A stretch of DNA of 6,763 nucleotides from Chromatiales bacterium (lineage in GTDB: Bacteria; Pseudomonadota; Gammaproteobacteria; UBA6429; Thiohalophilaceae): assembly GCA_024641465.1 (NCBI GenBank), contig JAHEDB010000120.1, positions 1 through 6,763 on the forward strand, written 5' to 3'. The notes beneath the pieces were generated by a model. The model had not been told where the DNA came from. It ran no database searches and saw only the letters and a program-made list of their open reading frames with translations. A program made the translations under genes and the position numbers. This document shows, piece by piece, positions 1 to 6,336 of this stretch (its first letter is position 1; each line of letters opens with the position of its first letter).

Positions 1-206
1 CCCTCGAGCCGCAGGCGTTTAGTAATATGCAGGTTGAGACGATAACGCCCGGCTTTGAAACGGACCGTATCACCGGCCCGCGCATGACTGAGAATTTTCG
101 ACAGATTCACCGTCTCCGGGCCGACCGTGTGGATAGCCGCCTGGCACATGCCGGACAGCATCAGCAGGAAAAAGGCGGGAGTTAGTCGTCCAATAAATTG
201 AATCAT
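1..206 (-). CDS. nosD: NosD, copper-loading accessory protein of nitrous oxide reductase (N-terminal part, cut by window edge)
   Basis: Only the first 68 or so codons are present, and the gene continues past the left edge. From ATG at 206 the protein begins with a classic Sec signal peptide of about 23 residues: one Arg at residue 7, a hydrophobic core PAFFLLMLSGM, and a CQA cleavage site. The mature start carries a stretch reading AGDTVRFKAGRYRLNLHI, followed by basic and hydrophobic residues. This is the opening coil of the parallel beta-helix seen in NosD and other CASH-domain proteins (family knowledge). NosD is periplasmic and works with the ABC transporter NosFY to assemble the CuZ centre of NosZ. 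It follows nosZ directly on the same strand, which strongly supports the name. The start is uncertain: ATG at 206 has no Shine-Dalgarno, while in-frame ATGs at 245 and 239 lie behind AGGAG (254-250). Starting there would add 13 or 11 residues and read through the terminator hairpin. I prefer 206 because it gives the better signal peptide. Confidence 0.82.
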   Translation of the reverse strand, partial: MIQFIGRLTPAFFLLMLSGMCQAAIHTVGPETVNLSKILSHARAGDTVRFKAGRYRLNLHITKRLRLE

Positions 207-243
207 AATAAAAAGGCCATGGGGACAAAACGCCCCCATGGCC
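207..243 (-). terminator. Intrinsic terminator or attenuator between nosZ and nosD
   Basis: On the minus strand a perfect 10-bp stem (GGCCATGGGG at 243-234, CCCCATGGCC at 224-215) encloses a 9-base loop and is followed directly by TTTTTATT (214-207). This is the textbook shape of a rho-independent terminator in the direction of nosZ transcription, starting 12 bases after the nosZ stop codon. The T-tract touches the proposed nosD ATG at 206. There is no room for a nosD promoter downstream of it, so nosD is probably made by partial read-through, giving much NosZ and little NosD. On the plus strand the stem is not followed by T residues, so it acts in one direction only. Confidence 0.82.
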
Positions 244-255
244 ATCACTCTCCTG

Positions 256-2127
256 TTATGCCTCGACCAACATACGACCGCGCATTTCCATATGCAGGGC
301 GTGACAGAACCAGTGGCAGTAATACCAGTGCACACCGGGTTTATCCGCCACAAAGGTCACCGAGGCGGTTTGTTGCGGGCCGATCTCCATCGATACACCA
401 TGATTCACCACGGTGAAGCCATGCGTCACATCCTCAACCTGATCCAGGTTGGTGACCACCACGGTCACTTCATCGCCCTTCTTGACGGTGAATTCTGTGA
501 GCGCAAAATTCGGCGCCACCGAGGTCATATAGACCCGCACCTGTTTACCGTGGCGAACCACCTTGTTGTCCTTTTCCAGGGTAATGCCGTCAGCCTTAGC
601 CATGGCACTGGTCTTGGCGTAGAACGGATCATTACGCTTCCAGATCTTGAGCGGTTTCATTTTGCTGCGATGCACGATCATACAGTCATGCGGTTCGGCA
701 AAGGTTGGGCCGTCGTGCACGAGTTTCATGGTGTCTCCGGAGATATCGATCAACTGATCGTTTTCCGGATGCAGCGGACCGACATTCAGGAAACGATCCT
801 TGGAGAACTTACACAGGGCGACCAGCCACTTGCCGTCTGCATCACGGGTTTCACCCATCGAGGTATGGTTGTGACCCGGCTGATACTGCACATCCAGTTT
901 CTGTTTGATATAGCTGACCTTCTCACCCTTATAGGCCTTGATCGCATCGGCCACATTCCACTTGACGATCTGGCTGTCGATAAACACCGTGGTGTAGGCA
1001 TTGCCGCGGCCATCAAAGGCGGTGTGCAACGGTCCCAGACCCAGTTCAGGTTCGGCCACAATGGTATCGCGTGGGTCTTTCAATTTACCGGCAAACCACT
1101 CATCGAGTTTATCAATGGAAATCACGGACACCGTCGGTGACAGCTTGCCATTGGCGACAAAGTATTTGCCATCGGGCGAGGTATTCATACCATGCGGGCT
1201 CTTCGGCACGGGGATGTAGAGGGTCAGATCAGAGCCGTGCGTGCCATCCAGCACCGGCACCTTGGAAGTGCCAAGGGTTTTAAATTTGCCGGCCTTGATG
1301 GCGGCTTCGATGCGTGGGATGTTAAACACCACCGCCCAGTCGCGCTCATTGCGCATGGTGTCGGCCAGCACAACCCCGCCCTCGGAATTATAACAGGTCG
1401 AACAGGCATAGGTGCCCTTGTAATCGGCATCGGTGTTGTCAAGGTTACCATCCACCACGACCTGCCAGGCGACCTCCATGGTTTCGGCATCGACCGCGTT
1501 GAACATGGTGCGGTATTTGGTCGGGTCGGTCAGGTCACGACCGTCATTGGGGTGGGGAATGCGGAATTCGGCATTGCAGAACACATACTTGGTATGCGGC
1601 ACCTTCTGCACACGCAAACCGTGAATAGCCGAGACATTGGGGATGCTGACCATCTTGTCGGTCTTCATGATATCGCAGCGAATGCGCGCCACGCGGGTGT
1701 TGGCCTTGTCATTGATGAAGACATATTTACCGTCATAATGGCCGTCGGTCATACTCATGTGCGGGTGATGCGCATCGCCATTCAGATACGGGCCACCACC
1801 GCCTTTCATGATCTCCTTGCTTTCATTGGTGATCCCCCAACCGGTGGCGCTCTCGATATTGAACACCGGGATGCGCATCAGTTCGCGCATCGATGGCAGG
1901 CCGAGGATACGTACCTCACCGGAGTGACCACCACTCCAGAAGCCATAATATTCATCGAGTTCGCCCGGTCCGACACTGCCCAGGGCATGCTTGTCTGCGG
2001 TCTTCGACGAGCAGCCACTTAACAGGCCGCTACCGATACCGGTGCCGGCCACCCCGGCCAGTGCGGTGGCACTGAGAAAATCCCTTCGAGTGACGCCGGT
2101 TTTTTCTGATTCATTATCTTTACTCAT
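256..2127 (-). CDS. nosZ: Nitrous oxide reductase NosZ (clade I, Tat-exported)
   Basis: This is a copper enzyme of the cell envelope that reduces N2O to N2, the last step of denitrification. The protein has 623 residues, close to the usual length. The N-terminus has a twin-arginine signal (TRRDFLSA, residues 13-20) and a hydrophobic stretch. An N-terminal seven-bladed propeller carries the CuZ histidines: H120 and H121 in DAHHPHMS, H169 in AIHGLR, H312 in PHGMN, H368 in PLHTAFDG, H419 or H421 in GHNHTS, and H480 in EPHD. The C-terminal cupredoxin domain holds CuA: H569, C604, W606, C608, H612 and M615 (pattern CxxxCxxxHxxM). All expected ligands are present, so the enzyme should be active. 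The DxHHxH motif and Tat signal indicate clade I. The start is ATG with AGGAG (2140-2136) 8 bases upstream. It lies 36 bases after nosR and is probably co-transcribed with it. Oddity: LSGC at residues 36-39 resembles a lipobox. Confidence 0.98.
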   Translation of the reverse strand: MSKDNESEKTGVTRRDFLSATALAGVAGTGIGSGLLSGCSSKTADKHALGSVGPGELDEYYGFWSGGHSGEVRILGLPSMRELMRIPVFNIESATGWGITNESKEIMKGGGGPYLNGDAHHPHMSMTDGHYDGKYVFINDKANTRVARIRCDIMKTDKMVSIPNVSAIHGLRVQKVPHTKYVFCNAEFRIPHPNDGRDLTDPTKYRTMFNAVDAETMEVAWQVVVDGNLDNTDADYKGTYACSTCYNSEGGVVLADTMRNERDWAVVFNIPRIEAAIKAGKFKTLGTSKVPVLDGTHGSDLTLYIPVPKSPHGMNTSPDGKYFVANGKLSPTVSVISIDKLDEWFAGKLKDPRDTIVAEPELGLGPLHTAFDGRGNAYTTVFIDSQIVKWNVADAIKAYKGEKVSYIKQKLDVQYQPGHNHTSMGETRDADGKWLVALCKFSKDRFLNVGPLHPENDQLIDISGDTMKLVHDGPTFAEPHDCMIVHRSKMKPLKIWKRNDPFYAKTSAMAKADGITLEKDNKVVRHGKQVRVYMTSVAPNFALTEFTVKKGDEVTVVVTNLDQVEDVTHGFTVVNHGVSMEIGPQQTASVTFVADKPGVHWYYCHWFCHALHMEMRGRMLVEA

Positions 2128-2135
2128 CGTCGTAT

Positions 2136-2140
2136 CTCCT
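2136..2140 (-). promoter_or_regulatory. Ribosome binding site of nosZ
   Basis: AGGAG stands 8 bases before the nosZ ATG (2127). It is the strongest Shine-Dalgarno in the nos operon. By contrast nosR has TTG with a weak AGGG, and nosD has none next to its preferred start. This fits NosZ being the most abundant product. Confidence 0.75.
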
Positions 2141-2163
2141 GTGTTGTGAAGTTATGTGCTAAT

Positions 2164-4392
2164 TTATCTTTCCGTGTTTTTGTGCATGTTTTCTGTTTCG
2201 CTATCAGGTGTATTCATCCCAAAATTGCTGGGATGCCGCCTGGGCGATTCAGGAACCGGTTTGGCCTTGCCGCGTTGGGCACGTTCATGACGTTTGCGCC
2301 GTTCCACCAGCGGTGGGCATTTGAAGTTATTCCAATAAGTGACCTGGCAATCCAGGCAGTAATGGCATTCATTGATCTGGATCTCGCCCATGTCATTGAT
2401 CGCCTGGATCTCGCATTCCGCGGCGCAGGTCTGGCACGGATTGCCGCACTCCCGACGACGCCGCAACCAGTTCACCAGGCTGAGTTTGGCCGGAATACCC
2501 AGCGCTGCCCCCAGCGGACAGATGTATTTGCAGTAAAACTTGCAATTGAATATCGAGATCACGACCAGACCCGCGGCATACAGGATAAACGGCCACTCAC
2601 GATTAAATTTCAGGGTGATGGCGGTTTTAAACGGCTCTATCTCGGCATAACGTTCGGCGCCGGAAAGCGATTCCAGTGACAGGGCAAACAACAGTAGAAA
2701 AATGAGATACTTGATACCCCACAACCGATCATGAATGATTTGTGGCAACTGAAACTGGCGGACGTTAAACTTGCGCGCCACCTCATTGACCAGTTTTTGC
2801 AAGGCGCCAAACGGGCACAACCAACCGCAGTAAACTCCCCGCCCCCACATCAAGAGCGAACCGGCGACAAAGGCCCACAGAATAAACATCGCGGGGTCGA
2901 TCAAAAAGGTCGACCAGCTGAAGTCGGTGATAATGGCATTGGTAAAGGCGAATACGTTGACCACCGACAACTGGCCCAGCATGTACCAGCCAACAAAAAA
3001 CAGGGTATAGAGCAAAAAACCGTTGCGCAGATAGATCAACAGGCGGGGAAAACGCACCAGCCAGTCCTGCAACATCATAATAATACTCAAGCTTGTCAGA
3101 CCGGCCAGCAGCACAATGATTTGAAAGGTACGATCACGCCAGACCGAACGCCAGATAGGCTCTTCCTCCGCATGCACACCGGTTGGCAGGTCCAGATAGG
3201 CATCCGGCAATTGGTACGTTGATGAGAAACTGGAGAAGACACTCTCGAGCGGTGTAGTCTGCCGCTTTACCAGCAATTCGAGTTGCCAGGCCTCAGCGGG
3301 GTCAAACTTATGTTGTTGGCGAATGATAAAGATCGCCTGCTCGGCAAACCCCGACATGCCCTTGATTGCAACATCACTCAGGCGATGATAATCATGATCG
3401 CGAAAGGCGATCTCCGCCTCATTCTGTCGGACCAGGATACGGTCGAAGATCCCACCCCGCACAAAACCGGAACCGCGAAATGAATAACGTCCATTGGCCA
3501 ACAGGGCGATGGCATGCTCACCGGGTTTGAGTTCGGCCATCAGACTCTTGTATTGTGACTCGCCCAGCAGATTACGACCAATCGTCGGTGCATTCAGGTA
3601 GGTGTAATACAGGTCGATAAACGCGTCATTCCCCTCACCCCAACCGGCATTGTCGATGTATTCCGCCGCGGTATTTTTAAATGATTTATCAACCTGCTTT
3701 CGGCTCAGCAGCATCCGTTGAATAGCGCCGTTTTCCGTCAGCTTGTCCCAGTCCACCGTGACAAAATAATCGCCGCGCAATCGCCTGGTGCTGACTTCAT
3801 CGGCTCGATGGTCGGCAATGACCCCCTTGCTCATGGCGACCTCGCGCGCCGAGCTCATGATCGCCCGATTCATCACCATGACCGTGACCGTGGCGCCGGT
3901 GATGGCATCTATATTGACGTAACCCGAACGTTGTCCGGCGCCCACCTTGATCCGTGCATCGACATGCTTGCCAATGTATTGATTGGCAAAGTCATCCAGG
4001 CTCGATTCCGGGATACCAACCAGCAGGATTGGCTCATGATGTTCAAGCACCTTGATCCCCGTTACCTTACCCGTGGTATCGATCCCCACCAGCATGTCCA
4101 TCGGCTTGCCTGAATAGGCCGGGATGGGTGCGATCTGTTTGGTGCGAAACAGATAACCGACGATGGTGTCACCACGATACGCCGTCGCGGCCGGTGGCTT
4201 GCCGACAAATTCACTGATACGGTCTGCTTGCGGGAAGATCGCCTTCCAGGGTAGAGAATTTACCACCGCCGGTTTGGCGTAAACAGAAAACTGTATTAAG
4301 CAGGCAACACATAAAAATACGATCAGACTAATGATACGAGGAAAGGTGTGATCGAACTTTTTATGTTGTTTTAAAAATCCGATACTTTTCAA
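2164..4392 (-). CDS. nosR: NosR, membrane flavo-iron-sulfur protein required for NosZ expression and activity
   Basis: The 742-residue polytopic membrane protein has the full NosR layout. An N-terminal signal or anchor segment (about 19-38) is followed by a periplasmic FMN-binding domain with DAITGATVT (162-170). T168 is the expected site of covalent flavin attachment. A long periplasmic region follows, then about five membrane segments (roughly 423-441, 456-474, 500-517, 560-574, 601-617). Two CxxxCP motifs are present (C522/C526 and C621/C625). A cytoplasmic ferredoxin-like tail has Cys at 649, 653, 656 and 660, then 676, 679, 682 and 692, enough for two [4Fe-4S] clusters. In denitrifiers NosR is needed for nosZ transcription and is thought to pass electrons to NosZ (family knowledge). 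The start is TTG, with AGGG (4403-4400) 7 bases upstream. An in-frame stop (4413-4411) with no ATG after it rules out a longer reading. First gene of the nos operon, 36 bases before nosZ. Confidence 0.97.
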   Translation of the reverse strand: MKSIGFLKQHKKFDHTFPRIISLIVFLCVACLIQFSVYAKPAVVNSLPWKAIFPQADRISEFVGKPPAATAYRGDTIVGYLFRTKQIAPIPAYSGKPMDMLVGIDTTGKVTGIKVLEHHEPILLVGIPESSLDDFANQYIGKHVDARIKVGAGQRSGYVNIDAITGATVTVMVMNRAIMSSAREVAMSKGVIADHRADEVSTRRLRGDYFVTVDWDKLTENGAIQRMLLSRKQVDKSFKNTAAEYIDNAGWGEGNDAFIDLYYTYLNAPTIGRNLLGESQYKSLMAELKPGEHAIALLANGRYSFRGSGFVRGGIFDRILVRQNEAEIAFRDHDYHRLSDVAIKGMSGFAEQAIFIIRQQHKFDPAEAWQLELLVKRQTTPLESVFSSFSSTYQLPDAYLDLPTGVHAEEEPIWRSVWRDRTFQIIVLLAGLTSLSIIMMLQDWLVRFPRLLIYLRNGFLLYTLFFVGWYMLGQLSVVNVFAFTNAIITDFSWSTFLIDPAMFILWAFVAGSLLMWGRGVYCGWLCPFGALQKLVNEVARKFNVRQFQLPQIIHDRLWGIKYLIFLLLFALSLESLSGAERYAEIEPFKTAITLKFNREWPFILYAAGLVVISIFNCKFYCKYICPLGAALGIPAKLSLVNWLRRRRECGNPCQTCAAECEIQAINDMGEIQINECHYCLDCQVTYWNNFKCPPLVERRKRHERAQRGKAKPVPESPRRHPSNFGMNTPDSETENMHKNTER

Positions 4393-4431
4393 AGCAGAGC
4401 CCTGGCTATGTCAGTTACAAACGGAAATGCA

Positions 4432-4437
4432 ACCCTA
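4432..4437 (-). promoter_or_regulatory. Likely -10 element of the nosR promoter
   Basis: TAGGGT on the minus strand matches TATAAT at the three most important positions (first, second and last). It falls exactly where the -10 should be if the FNR-type box at 4460-4473 is centred at -41.5. The predicted transcript starts near 4425, giving a leader of about 33 bases before the nosR TTG. Confidence 0.5.
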
Positions 4438-4459
4438 TCGATCCTACAGTGCAGAATAC

Positions 4460-4473
4460 TTGACTGTGATCAA
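4460..4473 (-). promoter_or_regulatory. CRP/FNR-family (FNR or DNR) binding site upstream of nosR
   Basis: On the nosR strand it reads TTGATCACAGTCAA, a 9-of-10 match to the FNR/DNR consensus TTGAT-N4-ATCAA. Its centre is about 74 bases upstream of the nosR start, in the 200-base gene-free stretch. Such boxes commonly bind FNR (low oxygen) or DNR/NNR (nitric oxide) in front of denitrification genes (established). Which regulator binds here cannot be told from the site. Confidence 0.8.
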
Positions 4474-4486
4474 GTCTAGACAGTAA

Positions 4487-4500
4487 TTAGCTGATATCAA
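4487..4500 (-). promoter_or_regulatory. Possible second, degenerate FNR-type half-site upstream of nosR
   Basis: On the minus strand it reads TTGATATCAGCTAA: a perfect TTGAT half followed by a poor second half. It lies 27 bases upstream of the good box, so it would sit near -68.5. A weak auxiliary site is possible, and so is chance in this AT-rich stretch. Confidence 0.25.
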
Positions 4501-4592
4501 ACGACCACAGTTATTAAACAGTACACAAGCAGTCAGGTTATCGTATATATCGCATTGTTTTGCTCAATAATACTGAGAGTAAAACGCGTGCG

Positions 4593-4970
4593 TCAGGTAA
4601 GAAGTGTTTCGAGTTGCTGTTTTGATACAGGCAGGGTCAGGATGGCATGCAGATCAAACAATTCCGCCAGCCTGTCGACGTATTGCCGCTCCGACTTATC
4701 GACTACAACGATCACCTTCGCCGTCGGCGCATACTTTTGCAGGCTGTAGAGAAACACATCGAGGTTACTGACATTCACCCCGGCGTAGTTATTGCCATAG
4801 CCATAGATGAACTCCCCGACCACGATGTCGGGTTTGTCGCTGCGCAGGGCGCTGATGGCCTTGCGCATGGAGTCAAAGCGCAGCTCACGGATTTGCCGCG
4901 CTTGACACAGGTCAAACAGATCCGGGAACAGGGGTGATTCAATAATCGAATAGAGCGTACGCTGGGTCAT
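4593..4970 (-). CDS. Small degenerate receiver-like (pseudo-REC) protein of unknown function
   Basis: This 125-residue soluble protein has no signal peptide or membrane segment. Its pattern follows a response-regulator receiver fold: hydrophobic strands alternate with helices, PDIVVGEF (47-54) falls where receivers have the phosphorylated Asp strand, KVIVVVD (85-91) matches the Ser/Thr strand, and ILTLPVS (110-116) matches the Lys-Pro strand. The key residues are changed: Asp becomes E53, Thr becomes V90 and Lys becomes L113. Phosphorylation is therefore unlikely, and E53 could mimic a phosphorylated state (inference). The segment YGYGNNYAGVNVSNLD (56-71) is an insert-like, Gly/Asn-rich stretch not typical of receivers. 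There is no output domain. It is transcribed away from nnrS and towards nosR, with 200 bases before nosR. No Shine-Dalgarno precedes the ATG, but a perfect TATAAT ends 7 bases upstream, suggesting a leaderless message. I cannot assign a function. Confidence 0.72.
   Translation of the reverse strand: MTQRTLYSIIESPLFPDLFDLCQARQIRELRFDSMRKAISALRSDKPDIVVGEFIYGYGNNYAGVNVSNLDVFLYSLQKYAPTAKVIVVVDKSERQYVDRLAELFDLHAILTLPVSKQQLETLLT
4902..4915 (+). promoter_or_regulatory. Symmetrical FNR/DNR-type box, candidate activator site for nnrS
   Basis: TTGACACAGGTCAA is a perfect inverted repeat with the 5-4-5 spacing of CRP/FNR-family sites. It lies inside the 5' part of the small receiver-like gene, where it encodes about residues 19-23. 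Its centre is about 137 bases upstream of the nnrS ATG. A -10-like TTCAAT (4938-4943) is placed exactly for an activator centred at -41.5, predicting a transcript from about 4950. A bound protein would also sit about 60 bases into the opposing small gene and might block it. Confidence 0.5.
4938..4943 (+). promoter_or_regulatory. Candidate -10 element for nnrS
   Basis: TTCAAT matches TATAAT at four of six positions, and its distance from the box at 4902-4915 is the one used by class II FNR/DNR promoters. The leader to the nnrS ATG would be about 96 bases. The neighbouring AATAAT (4941-4946) is an alternative. Confidence 0.35.
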
Positions 4971-4977
4971 GGCGTGT

Positions 4978-4983
4978 ATTATA
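4978..4983 (-). promoter_or_regulatory. -10 element of the receiver-like gene, leaderless arrangement
   Basis: A perfect TATAAT on the minus strand ends 7 bases before the ATG at 4970. Transcription would begin at or within a few bases of the start codon. No good -35 is visible at 16-18 bases spacing (TATATG or similar), so an activator may be needed. The absence of any Shine-Dalgarno before the ATG agrees with a leaderless message. Confidence 0.5.
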
Positions 4984-5045
4984 CTGTTTCAACGTTACCC
5001 CATATAGCCCTTCATTAACCCATAGTATTGCCAGGACCGACACCG

Positions 5046-6248
5046 ATGTTGAATATCGAACAACCACAAGACTATAAAATCAGTTTTCATCACCTGGGCT
5101 TTCGACCCTTTTTCCTGCTCGGTGGCCTGTTTGCCGTAATAGCCATGCTCGTCTGGTTGGTGCAGTACCACTTTAACCTGCTCATGCCCCGTATTAACAG
5201 CCTGCCTGCCGTGTTCTGGCATGGCCATGAAATGATCTTCGGCTACGGCATGGCCGTCATCGCCGGCTTCCTGCTCACTGCGGTGCGCAACTGGACCAAT
5301 ATACAAACCCTGCACGGCTGGCCGCTTATGCTACTGGCCCTGCTGTGGTTGCTGGCCCGGATCGCCCCCTTCACCGGCCTCGGCCTGGTCGACGCCATGT
5401 CCCTGATGCTGCTGTTCGATATGCTATTCAATACCCTGTTGTGCATTGCCATTTTGCATCCGATCATGAAGGCAAAACAGTGGGCCCAACTGGGCATCTG
5501 GCTCAAGCTGGTCCTGCTGAGCTTTGCCAATCTGCTGTTTTACTTCGGTATGTTTGGCCAGGTCTCGGGCGGCATGGAGATGGGTCTGTATGCCGGCTTG
5601 TATTTGATCATCTCGCTAATCCTGCTGATGGGCCGGCGGGTCATTCCTTTCTTTATCGAAAAAGGGGTCGACGATCAGGTCACGCTCAGCAACTACCCCT
5701 GGCTGGATGTCGCCAGTGTGGTGCTGGTGCTGGCCTTTATCACCGTACAGGTGTTTACCCCCTATTTCACCTGGGCGACACTGCTGGCCTTCAGCCTGTG
5801 TCTGCTGCTCGGCCTGCGCATGGTCGGCTGGTACACAGCCGGTATCTGGCAAAAACCCCTGCTATGGATCATTTATCTCGCCTACGGCGGAATTGTCCTG
5901 GGCTTTGGTCTCACGGCCCTGGCCAATTTCGGTTTTATCAATCCCAAACTGGCCATCCACGCCTTTGGCCTTGGCGGGGTCGGTCTGATGACCCTCGGCA
6001 TGATGGCGCGGGTTGCCCTCGGCCACACCGGACGCAATGTATTCGACCCGCCGCCGGTGCTGCGCTGGATCTTCCTGCTGGCCATCCTTGGCCTGCTGGC
6101 CCGGGTCGGCCTGCCCCTGCTCGTACCGGCCGCCTATAACCTGTGGATCGGCGCCACACAGGTCCTGTGGATCCTGGCCTTTGGCCTGTTCAGCTGGGTC
6201 TATGCCCCCATGCTGGTCAAACCCCGGGTCGATGGGCGTTATGGCTAG
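5046..6248 (+). CDS. nnrS: NnrS family haem/copper membrane protein linked to nitric oxide
   Basis: This 400-residue, very hydrophobic protein has about 12 membrane segments. It carries the NnrS hallmarks: LGFRPFF (17-23), WHGHEMIFGYG (58-68, with H59 and H61), GRRVIPFF (196-203), and HAFGLGGVGLMTLGMMARV (305-323) followed by GHTGR with H327. The histidines are probable haem or metal ligands. In other bacteria NnrS is induced by NO through NnrR/DNR/NorR-type regulators and protects against NO stress; its exact chemistry is not settled (family knowledge). The start is ATG with AGGA (5033-5036) 9 bases upstream. An in-frame TTG at 5028 would overlap that site and is less likely. It diverges from the small receiver-like gene with 75 bases between them. 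Its place beside nosRZD fits a shared role in handling NO and N2O. Confidence 0.95.
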   Translation: MLNIEQPQDYKISFHHLGFRPFFLLGGLFAVIAMLVWLVQYHFNLLMPRINSLPAVFWHGHEMIFGYGMAVIAGFLLTAVRNWTNIQTLHGWPLMLLALLWLLARIAPFTGLGLVDAMSLMLLFDMLFNTLLCIAILHPIMKAKQWAQLGIWLKLVLLSFANLLFYFGMFGQVSGGMEMGLYAGLYLIISLILLMGRRVIPFFIEKGVDDQVTLSNYPWLDVASVVLVLAFITVQVFTPYFTWATLLAFSLCLLLGLRMVGWYTAGIWQKPLLWIIYLAYGGIVLGFGLTALANFGFINPKLAIHAFGLGGVGLMTLGMMARVALGHTGRNVFDPPPVLRWIFLLAILGLLARVGLPLLVPAAYNLWIGATQVLWILAFGLFSWVYAPMLVKPRVDGRYG

Positions 6249-6310
6249 CCTGCCCCTCCGAAATTATTTTTCCCAGTAAATCAATCGGATAAACCCACTT
6301 TAGCCACCGC

Positions 6311-6328
6311 TGACCGGACATTCGGTCA
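6311..6328. promoter_or_regulatory. Palindrome upstream of tusA-tetR, candidate TetR operator
   Basis: TGACCG-GACATT-CGGTCA is a 6+6 inverted repeat, extending to 7+7 with the flanking C and G (6310-6329). It ends 8 bases before a perfect -35 (6337-6342) of the tusA-tetR unit. Size and symmetry suit a TetR-family dimer, and such regulators commonly control their own operon (inference). It could instead act as a weak hairpin at the end of nnrS, but no T-tract follows. Confidence 0.45.
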
Positions 6329-6336
6329 GTGGTCCG

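Noticed and set aside
238..1140. A 300-codon plus-strand open frame antisense to nosZ
   Set aside because: It mirrors the codon pattern of nosZ on the other strand, is rich in His and Ile without a recognisable domain, and nosZ itself is unmistakable.
1192..2022. A 276-codon plus-strand open frame antisense to nosZ
   Set aside because: Same shadow effect in GC-biased coding DNA, with no ribosome site and no family resemblance.
2368..2381. TTGATCTGGATCTC as an FNR site for a separate nosZ promoter
   Set aside because: The right half is poor, it lies in conserved nosR coding sequence, and no matching -10 was evident.
2146..2679. A 177-codon plus-strand open frame opposite the nosR 3' end
   Set aside because: It overlaps the conserved ferredoxin-like part of NosR and has no recognisable protein features.
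4563..4577. Small hairpin CTCA...TGAG downstream of the receiver-like gene as a terminator
   Set aside because: The stem is only 4 bp and no T-tract follows on the minus strand.
5028..5045. TTG at 5028 as the nnrS start
   Set aside because: It would overlap the AGGA ribosome site that serves ATG 5046 at good spacing.
5345..6139. A 264-codon plus-strand frame inside nnrS
   Set aside because: It is an alternative frame of nnrS, rich in Arg, Pro, Gly and His; the NnrS frame carries all the family motifs.
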